From: an uncultured Oscillospiraceae bacterium
GTDB lineage: Bacteria; Bacillota; Clostridia; Oscillospirales; Oscillospiraceae
NCBI GenBank assembly: GCA_934593275.1
Contig: CAKTQE010000046.1
Span: 1-18,956, forward strand
Direction of reading: 5' to 3'
Length of the DNA: 18,956 nucleotides
The position numbers were made by a program, and so were the translations under genes. A model generated the notes under the pieces. It worked only from the letters and a program-made list of their open reading frames with translations. It had not been told where the DNA came from and searched no databases. Below are positions 1-7,053 of the stretch, piece after piece; position 1 is the first letter of the stretch, and the number at the start of each line of letters is the position of its first letter.

Positions 1-19
1 TTCTTTCACCTTTGGGCAT
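1..19 (-). CDS. 5' end of a leftward gene running off the window edge
   Basis: Only the first six codons are visible (MPKGER), so no function can be assigned. The start is supported by an AGGAGAG ribosome binding site at 27-33, seven bases upstream of the ATG at 17-19, and by an extended -10 promoter further upstream at 63-71. The opening residues resemble the MATE start in this window (MPKERT), but six residues are far too few to argue relatedness. Confidence 0.5.
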
Positions 20-62
20 CTCGTTTCTCTCCTTTTTGTCATTTGATGAGTTGTCCAAAATC

Positions 63-91
63 ATTATACCACATTCCCTGCGCTCGGAATG
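63..91 (-). promoter_or_regulatory. Extended -10 promoter for the partial leftward gene
   Basis: Reading leftward there is a TGG-TATAAT extended -10 at 71-63, giving a predicted transcript start near 56 and a 5' leader of about 37 bases that carries the ribosome binding site. No good -35 is seen at 17-bp spacing (86-91 reads CATTCC). That -35 position lies inside the dispersed repeat beginning near 81, so a repeat insertion may have replaced the original upstream promoter sequence. Confidence 0.5.
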
Positions 92-134
92 ACATGTCGG
101 GGGAGACCCCATTCATCTAAACGGGTTGTATTCG
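81..134. repeat. Dispersed repeat, copy A
   Basis: This segment of about 54 bases is nearly identical, with one single-base indel and a few substitutions, to 629-683. Both begin CGCTCGGAATGACATGTCGG and end with the AACGGGTTGTATTCG block. No ORF here looks real. The two copies bracket the palindromic region between them. Confidence 0.8.
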
Positions 135-142
135 TTACGGAG

Positions 143-182
143 CCAGCCCCTGGCGGGGCTGGAGTGGCGATGAATCATCGCC
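143..182. repeat. Two small palindromes in the gene-free region
   Basis: Positions 143-150 and 155-162 form an 8-bp perfect hairpin (CCAGCCCC / GGGGCTGG, loop TGGC). Positions 166-173 and 175-182 form a second one (GGCGATGA / TCATCGCC, one-base loop). They follow each other directly and have no T-run, so they look like REP-type repeat units rather than terminators. Confidence 0.6.
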
Positions 183-442
183 GCTACATTTGTTCCGTAT
201 ATCGGGTTATACCATTCACCCGCACAGGTTGTATTCGAAACGTGGCGGGCGGCAGGTTGCCGCCCCTACGTCAATGTACCACGTTTTTGACATTTTACGG
301 ACGTAAAACCATGGCAGAAACGTTAAATATACGGTAATACAAAACAAATGTATTGTAGGGGCGGCAATCTGCCGCCCGCCACGTATCGACCATTGAGCCG
401 TATAATAAAACGGTATAACATTGGTTGACAGGGTGTAGCGGC
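180..442. repeat. Nested inverted repeat, MITE-like
   Basis: Three inverted pairs sit inside one another: 180-188 with 434-442 (GCCGCTACA), 206-213 with 412-419 (GTTATACC), and a strong inner pair 242-270 with 355-383 that differs at only one of 29 positions. The inner arms contain GGCGGGCGGCAGGTTGCCG, itself palindromic. The whole stretch could fold as one long imperfect hairpin. No transposase is encoded. This is consistent with a miniature, non-autonomous mobile repeat or stacked insertions; the class is inferred. Confidence 0.6.
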
Positions 443-458
443 GGCAATCTGCCGCCAA

Positions 459-474
459 CCGGCCACAAGGCCGG
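459..474. repeat. Short hairpin CCGGCC-ACAA-GGCCGG
   Basis: A perfect 6-bp-arm palindrome with an ACAA loop, immediately after another small palindrome (GGCGGCA ... TGCCGCC, about 440-456). There is no T-run in either direction. It is best read as part of the surrounding repeat-rich block. Confidence 0.5.
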
Positions 475-519
475 AATCGTGGTACGTTTACATTTGTAAC
501 AGCCAAACCAGAAACGTCT

Positions 520-641
520 GTCATTCCGACCGCAGCGTCAGCGGAGTGGAGGAATCTTCTACGTTGCAGAAAAGTACCACCACAAGGTAAAATCTGCCAC
601 TTGGGAAGATTCCTCGACTCACTGCGTTCGCTCGGAATGAC
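520..641. repeat. Inverted pair of the GTCATTCCGA...GAGGAATCTT intergenic repeat
   Basis: Arm 520-558 (GTCATTCCGACCGCAGCG ... GAGGAATCTT) is an imperfect reverse complement of arm 604-641 (AAGATTCCTCGA ... CTCGGAATGAC). About 45 bases separate them. Repeats of this general type are common between genes in clostridial genomes. The right arm merges into dispersed repeat copy B. Confidence 0.7.
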
Positions 642-696
642 ATGTCGGAGGGAGGCTCCATTCATCCAAACGGGTTGTATTCGAAACGTGGCGGGC
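629..696. repeat. Dispersed repeat, copy B, with an extra shared block
   Basis: Positions 629-683 match copy A at 81-134. In addition, 673-696 (GGTTGTATTCGAAACGTGGC and four more bases) is identical over 24 bases to 227-250, where it leads into the inner palindrome arm. Modules are therefore shared in different combinations, suggesting successive insertions or recombination among repeats. Confidence 0.75.
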
Positions 697-754
697 TGGT
701 TCGAAAAATGGAATTACATTGGCCGTGGCCCTCCCAGGAGGAGGGGATATCCAT

Positions 755-803
755 GGTGATACAAACAAGCCCCCAAATGCCGGTTGTTCCGGTGTTTGGG
801 GGC
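755..803 (-). terminator. Rho-independent terminator of the glycosyltransferase operon
   Basis: Leftward transcripts leaving the last glycosyltransferase gene (stop at 812) meet a 15-bp stem formed by 803-789 and 783-769 (GCCCCCAAA...CCGG / CCGG...TTTGGGGGC, two internal mismatches, loop of five). A T-rich tail (TTGTTTGTAT) follows at 768 and below. The stem is strong and the tail imperfect. Confidence 0.75.
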
Positions 804-811
804 CAGGGCTT

Positions 812-1840
812 TTATGCTTTGATGTTTCTGAGGGTTCTTCGCAGATTGCCCAAAAGCCTTGCGGCGGTTCCCAGAAAGCACAGCAGCCGGAAGTGGCTGC
901 CGTTCATCAGGCGTAGGCAAAGATCCTTTTTGGGGGCGGTGGCGATGATTTTGGCGTAAAAGGCATCGGCCCGGATGGCTTTCAGGTGGGCCGTCCGGGA
1001 AGGCACCGGGGCGGCGAACTTGGCCACCAGCCAGACCTGGAACCGGGTCAGGCGGCGGAGCCAGCCCATGTAGGTTTCAAAGTCTTCGGAATTCCACAGG
1101 CCTTGATCTTGCAGAAAATCATAGCAGGTTTCCAGCACCAGGGAGCTGACACGGTATTTTTCGCAGCCCAGGCCGTTGGTGGCAGAATTGGGGTTCTGGG
1201 TATAGTTGTAGAGGCTGTCCGGCAGGAACACCGCCTTTTTGCAGTCCCGGTACAGTGGGATGCTTTGCAGCAGGTCCTCTCCGAAGCGGACGGGATAGAA
1301 TTCTTTGTGGTCCTCTCTGGGCAGCAGCCCCAGGGGGGCCGCTTTTTTCCACAAAGGGTTATACCAACCGTCCTGGAATACGATTTTATAAAGCTGTGCC
1401 TTGTCCGTCACCGTGCCGATAAAGGCCATTTCCCGGGGGAAAGGCCGCAGGATTTGGCCCTCATAGACCTGATCTTCTCCCATGAAAATCAAATCTGCCC
1501 CGGTTTCCCGGTGGGCCTTGGCAATGGTTTCCAGGGCATTGGATTTCAGGGAGTCGTCAGCATCCAGAAACACCGCCCAGTCTGTGGGCCGGCCTTGACC
1601 TAAGCAATACCGGATGGCGGTGCGGCGGGCACCGTAAGGCCCGGTATTTTCCTGGTGCAGGGCATGGACACGGGCATCCTGGGCCGCAAACCGGTCACAC
1701 AGTAAACCTGAACCGTCCGGGGAGCCGTCCTCTACCAGCACCACCTCAAAGTCCTGCCAGGTCTGGGCAAAGACGGAGCGCATACATTCTTCTAAAAAGT
1801 CCTCCGCTTTGTACACCGGAATGAGAATAAAAAACTTCAT
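812..1840 (-). CDS. Glycosyltransferase family 2
   Basis: A 342-residue GT-A fold transferase that would move a sugar from a nucleotide-sugar donor to a glycan acceptor at the cytoplasmic face of the membrane. The N-terminus reads FFILIPVYKAEDFLEE. The nucleotide-binding stretch VLVEDGSPDGSG is near residues 35-46, and a metal-binding DADD motif (DxD type) near residue 92. The C-terminal part is helical without a clear membrane span. A GTG at 1843 is also in frame, but the ATG at 1840 is better placed, seven bases after GGGAGG. It is the last gene of a four-gene operon, starting directly after the stop of the upstream gene, so coupled translation is likely. The acceptor and sugar cannot be told from sequence. 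Confidence 0.92.
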   Translation of the reverse strand: MKFFILIPVYKAEDFLEECMRSVFAQTWQDFEVVLVEDGSPDGSGLLCDRFAAQDARVHALHQENTGPYGARRTAIRYCLGQGRPTDWAVFLDADDSLKSNALETIAKAHRETGADLIFMGEDQVYEGQILRPFPREMAFIGTVTDKAQLYKIVFQDGWYNPLWKKAAPLGLLPREDHKEFYPVRFGEDLLQSIPLYRDCKKAVFLPDSLYNYTQNPNSATNGLGCEKYRVSSLVLETCYDFLQDQGLWNSEDFETYMGWLRRLTRFQVWLVAKFAAPVPSRTAHLKAIRADAFYAKIIATAPKKDLCLRLMNGSHFRLLCFLGTAARLLGNLRRTLRNIKA

Positions 1841-1843
1841 CAC

Positions 1844-2941
1844 TCAGCCTCCCATGCGGTTTTGGAGCCAAAGGGTTTCGCACAGCCACAGATACCGGTG
1901 GAATTGCCCTTTGCAAAGGGCCTGGGCCAGGCCCTCATAGGGCGGCACCGGGGAAAAACCCTGAAAATAGGTCTGCTGCAGCTGCCGCTGGGCTTCAAAA
2001 ATCAGGTAGGGTACCTGCCGGGGAAGCCCCCGGGTGCGGTGGTAGGTCAGCAGCACCATATGGAGAAAATGGGTATAGTCCTGCGGGGTTGACTCGAAAC
2101 CAAAGGCTTGTCGCTCTTCCAGCAGCCGCCGGGTGACATAGAGACTTTCCAGAGCCTTGCGTTTTCCTTGAGAGGCGGCGGAAACCCCCTGAGGGTTTAA
2201 CAGATAGGCAAAAATCGGGGTGGAAACCGAATAAATCATCCGGGCCATGGGCAGCAGAATCTGGCAGATCACCGAGTCCTCATACCAGTATCCCAGGGGG
2301 AATTGCAGCGATTCCCACAGCTCCCGGCGAAAGGCCTTGCCGCAGGTCATGCCTGGAACCTGTTCCCGGTCCAATACGGGTCCGTCCGGAAAGCTTTTTC
2401 CCGGATGGAGATTGCCCGCCAAATCCTTGCACAGATAGCCCCCCAGAACGATGTCCGCGTTCTGTTCCTCGGCGCAGGTCATCAGGGCTTCCAGACTGCC
2501 GGGAAGCAGGGTGTCGTCACTGTCGTGAAACAGCAGATATTTTCCCCGGCTCAGGGCAATGCCCGCATTTCGCGCCCCGGAATGGCCCTGGTTTTCCTGC
2601 CGCAGCAGGGTCACATTGGGCAGACTGCCGTAGGAAGACAGCACTTCCGGGGTTTCATCGGTAGAGCCATCGTCAATGACCACGGCCTCAAACCGATAGC
2701 GGGTCTGCTGGCCCAGAACGGAATCCAGGGCGGCTTTTAAGTAAGGAGCATTGTTGTAGCAGGGGATAATGATGCTCAAATCCACCGGATGCTCCGGGTG
2801 AAGCCAATCTTTGTCTCTTACAATGCGGCAGCTGCCCCCCACATCGGGCCACAATTCTTCCAGGGGTGGAAAATCCCCTTTAGGGCTTAATAGCTTTCCC
2901 ACAGACCGGACCGCTTCCTTCAGTAGCTTCCTGGGATTCAT
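1844..2941 (-). CDS. Glycosyltransferase family 2
   Basis: A 365-residue GT2 enzyme. After a basic N-terminal leader of about 50 residues comes the family start SIIIPCYNNAPYLKAALDSV, then VVIDDGSTDETPE near residue 90 and the metal-binding HDSDD near residue 140. The following CGKAFRRELWE stretch resembles the acceptor-side region of bacterial polysaccharide GT2 enzymes. The ATG at 2941 overlaps the upstream stop as ATGA. It probably acts with its three operon neighbours on one glycan, likely capsular, exopolysaccharide or another surface glycoconjugate; that substrate assignment is inference. The roughly 50 residues before the GT domain are longer than in minimal GT2 enzymes and may aid membrane association. 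Confidence 0.93.
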   Translation of the reverse strand: MNPRKLLKEAVRSVGKLLSPKGDFPPLEELWPDVGGSCRIVRDKDWLHPEHPVDLSIIIPCYNNAPYLKAALDSVLGQQTRYRFEAVVIDDGSTDETPEVLSSYGSLPNVTLLRQENQGHSGARNAGIALSRGKYLLFHDSDDTLLPGSLEALMTCAEEQNADIVLGGYLCKDLAGNLHPGKSFPDGPVLDREQVPGMTCGKAFRRELWESLQFPLGYWYEDSVICQILLPMARMIYSVSTPIFAYLLNPQGVSAASQGKRKALESLYVTRRLLEERQAFGFESTPQDYTHFLHMVLLTYHRTRGLPRQVPYLIFEAQRQLQQTYFQGFSPVPPYEGLAQALCKGQFHRYLWLCETLWLQNRMGG

Positions 2942-4017
2942 AGGCAGCCTCCCGGCACCGTGGTTTTATAAAGGTCCAGATAGCCCTGGGCCATGGCATC
3001 CAGGGAGAAATTCCGGGAGGACTCTTTGCCGCCCGCTCCCAGGGCTTGCCGCAGGGCTTCATCCTTTACAAGACGCTCCACGGCATCTGCCAACGCCCGG
3101 GCCTGGGGTTCAATCAGAATGCCGCTCTTTTCAGGGACAATCATATCCGGAATGCCCCCGACCCGAGAGGCGATGACAGGAAGTCCGGAACCCATGGCTT
3201 CTATAATGGTCATGGGCATCCCCTCCCAGGAGGAGGGCAGCAAAAACAGGTCTGCCCGGGACATCACTGTGTAAACATCCTGGGTCACGCCCTTTAAAAC
3301 CACTTGCTCTTCCAGGCCCAGGGCTGCTACCTTTTCTTCCATCTCCGAAAGCAGAGGGCCATCCCCGTAGCAGTGCAGCTCACAGTTGAGTCCCCGCTTT
3401 TTAAGGATGCCGCAGGCTTCTATCAGGGCCGCGTGGTTTTTCTGGGGATAAAACCGGCCCACGTGCAGCAGGCGAATGGGGTAGTGCAGCGCGTAATCAT
3501 TTTTGGGGATGCACCGGTCCAAATCAATGCCATTGGTCACCAGGGGGATGTTCTCCTCCTGCAAGCCGTAAAGGGTTGCCACAGACTGCCGGATTTCCCG
3601 GGTCAGGGCCACCGGCAGAGCCTTTTTGTGCCGGAATAGGAATTTTCCAATTTGGCGGTCCAAAAACACCGCCTCTTTGTCCGCCTGGTTGTGAACGGTA
3701 TGGACAATGGGGACTGGGCTTCCTGCCAGTGCCACGTATTTCAGCGCATGTAGATGGGTATGGATGACCTGGGGCTGCTCCTGCCGGATCAGGGCCTTCA
3801 GCTTGCCTACACAGGCATAGCCGGAGCCTAAGGCTTTATCCAGGTAGCGCACCGGCACCCCCGCCGCTTCCAAGCCATCGGTCAAAGGGGTATGGTCCCC
3901 GGAAAGGCTCACCGCCGTTACCTGGTGGCCCATGCGGTGCAGCTGTAGGCACAGCCCCTGGCACATGGTTTCCGCCCCGCCCATGCCAAAGGTGGGGATC
4001 ACTTGCAGGATCTTCAT
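2938..4017 (-). CDS. Glycosyltransferase family 4
   Basis: A 359-residue GT-B fold retaining transferase. The N-terminal acceptor domain starts MKILQVIPTFGMGGAE, with the glycine-rich GGAE loop at residues 14-17 and the HTHLHA stretch near residue 85. The C-terminal donor domain carries LLHVGRFYPQKNH near residue 185 and the E-x7-E type segment PSSWEGMPMTIIEAMGSGLP near residues 262-281, which binds the nucleotide-sugar. The ATG at 4017 overlaps the stop of the upstream GT4 gene as ATGA, and a GGGAGG site lies within that gene's last codons. Length is normal for the family. The sugar specificity is not readable. Confidence 0.94.
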   Translation of the reverse strand: MKILQVIPTFGMGGAETMCQGLCLQLHRMGHQVTAVSLSGDHTPLTDGLEAAGVPVRYLDKALGSGYACVGKLKALIRQEQPQVIHTHLHALKYVALAGSPVPIVHTVHNQADKEAVFLDRQIGKFLFRHKKALPVALTREIRQSVATLYGLQEENIPLVTNGIDLDRCIPKNDYALHYPIRLLHVGRFYPQKNHAALIEACGILKKRGLNCELHCYGDGPLLSEMEEKVAALGLEEQVVLKGVTQDVYTVMSRADLFLLPSSWEGMPMTIIEAMGSGLPVIASRVGGIPDMIVPEKSGILIEPQARALADAVERLVKDEALRQALGAGGKESSRNFSLDAMAQGYLDLYKTTVPGGCL

Positions 4018-5069
4018 AAGCTTCCTCCCAATTCATACCCGGCCCGCAGCTGCTGGCGATAGGCATCCAAATCCAGCAGTTTTTCGGCCTTTTTCTGTGC
4101 GTTTTTTGACAGCCGCTGGCGCAGCTGGGGATCTCCGATGATTTCGGCGCAGCGGTCTGCCAGAGCCTGATCTTCCGCTTCCAGAAAACCGGTCTGCCCC
4201 GGCTCCACCAGGTCTTTAAGACCGTCTACCGGGGTGCTGACAATGGGTACCCCCAGGGCCATGGCTTCCAGAGCGCACATGGGGGTTCCCTCCCACAAAG
4301 AGGTCATGAGCATCAGGTCTGCCTCCTGCAATAGCCCGTAGGCGTTGGACTGATAGCCCAGCAGCTGAATATGGTCCCGGGCCGGTGACTGTGCCCAGGC
4401 CGCCCGGACCGCTGCTTCCAGTTCTCCGCTGCCGATGATTTTCGCTTCCAGCTGGGGAACCTGGGTGTACACCAGTTCCAGCACCCGCAGCAGCCGCAGG
4501 GGGTTTTTGGGTTCTGCCATCCGGCCCAGAAACACCACATGGCTATGGCCCCGGAGGGTCGCCTCTGCCGCCTGTTTTTTTAGGGCTGTGGCATCAATGA
4601 CGTTCCGCAAAACAGAGCTTTTGGAGGCCACCGCCTTTTGAAAGTAGAAGCTGTCCATGGCCGAGGGGGACACCCAGAAAATGTGCTTTGCTTTCATGGC
4701 CGCCGGGAAAAACAGCAATGTTTTGAGATTCAGCTTTCGGGAAGCAAAGTTATTGTTGTGAATGTGGCACACCAGGGGCGTTTTCCCACAGGCGGCGGCA
4801 CAAACGACCGAGGAGAGCATGTCGTGGGCCTGAATCAGGTCCGGCTTTTCCCGGGAAATCATACGCCGCACCTGGGAGACGTTAAAAGCCTCCATGGGAA
4901 GATAGGGGATGTTCCGTTCCTCTAAGGCTTGCCGGATGGGTCCCTCCGGGCAGCAGTAGTACATATCGACCTGGCCCCGAAACATGGAAATGATCTGACA
5001 GACCACATTTTCCGCACCGCTAAAGGTATTCCGGGGAAGAAAATGCAGGACCTTTTTCCTGACTTCCAT
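4014..5069 (-). CDS. Glycosyltransferase family 4, first gene of the operon
   Basis: A 351-residue GT4 enzyme. It begins MEVRKKVLHFLPRNTFSGAE with the SGAE acceptor-domain loop. The donor domain shows VVFLGRMAEPKNP near residue 180 and SLWEGTPMCALEAMALGVP near residues 261-279. An ATG at 5090 is in frame, but a start at 5069 is preferred: GGGAGG lies seven bases upstream, and the predicted promoter (-10 at 5106-5101) would start transcription near 5094, leaving the longer form almost without a leader. As first gene of four coupled genes it sets expression of the cluster. It is similar in plan to the next gene but clearly divergent, so the two probably add different residues. Confidence 0.92.
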   Translation of the reverse strand: MEVRKKVLHFLPRNTFSGAENVVCQIISMFRGQVDMYYCCPEGPIRQALEERNIPYLPMEAFNVSQVRRMISREKPDLIQAHDMLSSVVCAAACGKTPLVCHIHNNNFASRKLNLKTLLFFPAAMKAKHIFWVSPSAMDSFYFQKAVASKSSVLRNVIDATALKKQAAEATLRGHSHVVFLGRMAEPKNPLRLLRVLELVYTQVPQLEAKIIGSGELEAAVRAAWAQSPARDHIQLLGYQSNAYGLLQEADLMLMTSLWEGTPMCALEAMALGVPIVSTPVDGLKDLVEPGQTGFLEAEDQALADRCAEIIGDPQLRQRLSKNAQKKAEKLLDLDAYRQQLRAGYELGGSL

Positions 5070-5100
5070 CGATGTTCCTCCCTTATACATACTTTCACCT

Positions 5101-5129
5101 ATTGTACCATAAAGCTACCGGAAAGGAAA
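5101..5129 (-). promoter_or_regulatory. Extended -10 promoter of the glycosyltransferase operon
   Basis: Reading leftward, TGG-TACAAT at 5109-5101 is an extended -10. The -35 position at 17-bp spacing (TTTCCT, 5129-5124) is weak, as is common with extended -10 promoters. It lies between the transporter terminator and the first GT start and gives a leader of about 25 bases with the GGGAGG site. Confidence 0.5.
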
Positions 5130-5130
5130 G

Positions 5131-5165
5131 CAAAAAAAGCCCCGGCAGCGGGATTCGCTGCCGGG
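5131..5165 (-). terminator. Rho-independent terminator of the MATE transporter gene
   Basis: Leftward from the transporter stop (5187) is a perfect GC-rich hairpin, CCCGGCAGC ... GCTGCCGGG between 5165 and 5141, followed by a run of seven Ts in the leftward transcript (5138-5132). It separates the transporter from the glycosyltransferase operon. Confidence 0.9.
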
Positions 5166-5186
5166 ACGAACGGAAATAGGAAAGAA

Positions 5187-6554
5187 TCAGTCACTCAGAG
5201 CTTCCTGCTCCCGCCGTTTGAGGCAAACATAGTAAGCCGGCACCAAAAACAGGTCTGCCAAAACCCAGGCGGCAGGATTGGCGTAGCACACGGCGGTAAA
5301 GCCGATCACCGGCACCAGACCAATGGCCACCACACCCCGGGCGATCATCTCAGAAACTCCGGCGATCACTGCCAGATTGGAGTAGCCCAGGCCCTGAATG
5401 GTAAAGCGGTACAGGTTGACCCCCAGAAGCGGAATGTAGAAAGCGGCGTTGATCACCAACATCTGCCGGGCCAGGGGCAGAATTTCCGCTGCGGAGGCCG
5501 CATCCTTGGAGTCCAGGAACAGCCCCGCCATCTGGGCACCGCCAAAATACATGGCCGCCATGGCAATCACAAAATAGATAAGACCCAGAATGCCGCAGTC
5601 CCGTACCCCTTCCCGAACCCGGTCCAGCTTCCCCGCGCCCAGATTTTGTCCGGCGTAGGTAGCCGCCATGGTACCCATGGCATCGTAGGGACAGGCAAAA
5701 AGGCATGTCACCTTGCCGGAGGCCGCCACCGCAGCCATGGCCACAGGCCCCAGACCGTTGACGGCGGTCTGCAAGAGGATGCTGCCAATGGCGGTAATGG
5801 AATACTGCATTCCCATGGGAAGCCCCATGAGCAGCAGCCGATGGGCGCAGAAAGACCGAAGCCTTAAGTTCTGCCGGTGCAAATGCAGAATGGGGAACTT
5901 TTTGGCCATATATACCAGGCACAGAAGCCCCGAGATCAGCTGGCTCACCAGTGTGGCCCAGCCCGCACCGGCCACGCCCATTTGCAGCCACACCACACAA
6001 ACCAAATCCAGGGCCACATTCAACAGGCTGGAAAAAATCAGAAACAGCAAGGGCGTCCGGCTGTCTCCCAAGGAGCGGAGAATACCGGAAAGGAGATTGT
6101 AGAGCATGGTTGCCGGAATGGCCAGGAAAATCAGAAAAATATAGTCATAGGCATAGGAAAAGGTACTTTCCGGGGTTTTCATGGCCGTAAGGATCCACCG
6201 GCAGCCCAGCGTGGTAGCCAGAGTGATCACCAGGGACAGCAACGCCCCCAGCCAAATCATATTGCCCACAAAATCCCGCAGGCCCTCATAGTCCTTTTCT
6301 CCGAATTTCTGAGCCACGGGAATGGCAAAGCCCGCGCAAATACCATTGCACAGCCCCAACACCAAAAAGGAAATAGAACCCGTAGACCCAACCCCCGCCA
6401 GGGCCTCCATTCCCAGAAAATTACCGACCACCACCGTATCCACCATGGCATAAAACTGCTGAAACAAAAGCCCCAGCAGCATCGGCAAAATAAACGCCAC
6501 CAAAATCGGCATCGGTGCCCCTACGGTCATATCTCGCGTCCGTTCTTTCGGCAT
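5187..6554 (-). CDS. MATE family efflux/flippase-type membrane transporter
   Basis: A 455-residue integral membrane protein with about twelve hydrophobic helices in two halves, typical of MATE-family cation-coupled exporters of drugs and other amphiphiles. The first half reads PILVAFILPMLLGLLFQQFY followed by AMVDTVVVGNFLGMEALAGVG, the usual TM1-TM2 pattern (P..., Q..., VD..., G..LG..AL). The start at 6554 is fixed by GGAGG nine bases upstream and by the promoter at 6627-6599: an in-frame start at 6608 would lie between the -35 and -10 and could not be on the message. It sits next to a glycan operon, but separate promoters and terminators mean the link is weak. The substrate cannot be assigned. 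Confidence 0.93.
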   Translation of the reverse strand: MPKERTRDMTVGAPMPILVAFILPMLLGLLFQQFYAMVDTVVVGNFLGMEALAGVGSTGSISFLVLGLCNGICAGFAIPVAQKFGEKDYEGLRDFVGNMIWLGALLSLVITLATTLGCRWILTAMKTPESTFSYAYDYIFLIFLAIPATMLYNLLSGILRSLGDSRTPLLFLIFSSLLNVALDLVCVVWLQMGVAGAGWATLVSQLISGLLCLVYMAKKFPILHLHRQNLRLRSFCAHRLLLMGLPMGMQYSITAIGSILLQTAVNGLGPVAMAAVAASGKVTCLFACPYDAMGTMAATYAGQNLGAGKLDRVREGVRDCGILGLIYFVIAMAAMYFGGAQMAGLFLDSKDAASAAEILPLARQMLVINAAFYIPLLGVNLYRFTIQGLGYSNLAVIAGVSEMIARGVVAIGLVPVIGFTAVCYANPAAWVLADLFLVPAYYVCLKRREQEALSD

Positions 6555-6598
6555 ACAACGCTCCCTCCAAACACAATAAATAGCTTTTTCAAGCGCAA

Positions 6599-6627
6599 AT
6601 AGTAGCACTGTTTTTTCTTACTGTCAA
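6599..6627 (-). promoter_or_regulatory. Sigma-A-type promoter of the MATE gene
   Basis: TTGACA at 6627-6622, a 17-bp spacer, then TACTAT at 6604-6599 on the minus strand. Transcription should start near 6592, about 38 bases before the ATG at 6554. This strong match decides the transporter's start codon. Confidence 0.8.
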
Positions 6628-6757
6628 TCCGGGAAAATTACATAAAATAGCATCCAAAATCCCCTGCAATCCTTGTCAAACCGCCCGTATCCTAAAAACC
6701 GCCTATTTTATCCCGCTCTCCATATTCAAATGTTTTTCCACTGCCCAAAAATATTTC
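6628..6757. other. AT-rich divergent intergenic region
   Basis: This lies between the leftward MATE promoter and the rightward tRNA promoter. I see no credible ORF, no hairpin with a T-run and no recognisable operator. It appears to be simple divergent spacer. Confidence 0.5.
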
Positions 6758-6785
6758 TTGACATTTTCTATATTTATGCTATTAT
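6758..6785 (+). promoter_or_regulatory. Promoter of the tRNA-Tyr gene
   Basis: TTGACA at 6758-6763, a 16-bp spacer, then TATTAT at 6780-6785. The predicted start is about 20 bases before the mature tRNA 5' end, as expected for a tRNA transcript. Confidence 0.8.
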
Positions 6786-6814
6786 AAAAAAGTTCTGACA
6801 CGAACGACATATCT

Positions 6815-6899
6815 GGGGGAATTCCCGAGTGGCCAAAGGGGACAGACTGTAAATCTGCTGCTTATAGCTTCGGTGGTTCGAATCCACCTTCCCCCACCA
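6815..6899 (+). tRNA. tRNA-Tyr (anticodon GTA), CCA encoded
   Basis: A class II tRNA with acceptor arms GGGGGAA and TTCCCCC, discriminator A and encoded CCA at 6897-6899. The anticodon loop CTGTAAA places GTA at 6849-6851. The long variable arm (about TGCTTATAGCTTCGG) is characteristic of tyrosine tRNAs, and the T-arm reads GGTGGTTCGAATCCACC. The top pair of the anticodon stem looks like an A-C mismatch. The minus strand translates to familiar spurious proteins and is not coding. The 3' 23 bases (6878-6900) recur at 7054-7076. Confidence 0.97.
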
Positions 6900-6939
6900 A
6901 CAAAAAAGACATCGCCTTTGGCGGTGTCTTTTTTGTTGG
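6897..6939. terminator. Terminator immediately after tRNA-Tyr
   Basis: Arms 6897-6916 and 6920-6939 pair along all 20 positions with one G-U wobble and a three-base loop. The GC core GACATCGCC / GGCGGTGTC is followed by TTTTTT, so it should stop rightward transcription. The A/T flanks make it usable in both directions. Confidence 0.9.
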
Positions 6940-6973
6940 TGAAAGGAGAAGACGGAGTCAAACCCATCTAAAT

Positions 6974-7050
6974 CCAACAGGCCGGTGGCCTGTTGGAAAA
7001 ACCAGTTCGCAAACTGGTTTTCTCCTTCTTGCTTTGCTGCGCAAAGCAAG
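6974..7050. repeat. Three consecutive perfect hairpins downstream of tRNA-Tyr
   Basis: Each hairpin has 10-bp perfect arms and a 3-4-base loop: 6974-6983/6987-6996 (CCAACAGGCC), 6998-7007/7012-7021 (AAAACCAGTT) and 7028-7037/7041-7050 (CTTGCTTTGC). None is followed by a proper T-run except possibly the second (GGTTTTCTCCTTCTT). They fill the space between the tRNA terminator and the second copy of the tRNA 3' end. The function is unknown. Confidence 0.8.
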
Positions 7051-7053
7051 CCA

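Noticed and set aside
216..665. 149-codon leftward ORF across the left intergenic region
   Set aside because: It consists of repeat and palindrome translations, has no ribosome binding site and no family resemblance.
81..696. CRISPR array
   Set aside because: Repeats are few, of different kinds, unevenly spaced and partly inverted; there are no regular spacers and no cas genes in the window.
720..755. Leftward translation containing PSSWEG just past the glycosyltransferase terminator, matching the GT4 motif at about 3225-3240
   Set aside because: Only about 17 bases are shared with the GT4 gene and that string is itself palindromic; it is too short to call a gene remnant.
4929..6602. Long rightward ORFs opposite the MATE gene (up to 312 codons)
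   Set aside because: They are shadows of a GC-rich gene on the other strand, rich in His, Gln and Pro, without ribosome binding sites; the MATE frame has clear membrane helices, a promoter and a terminator.
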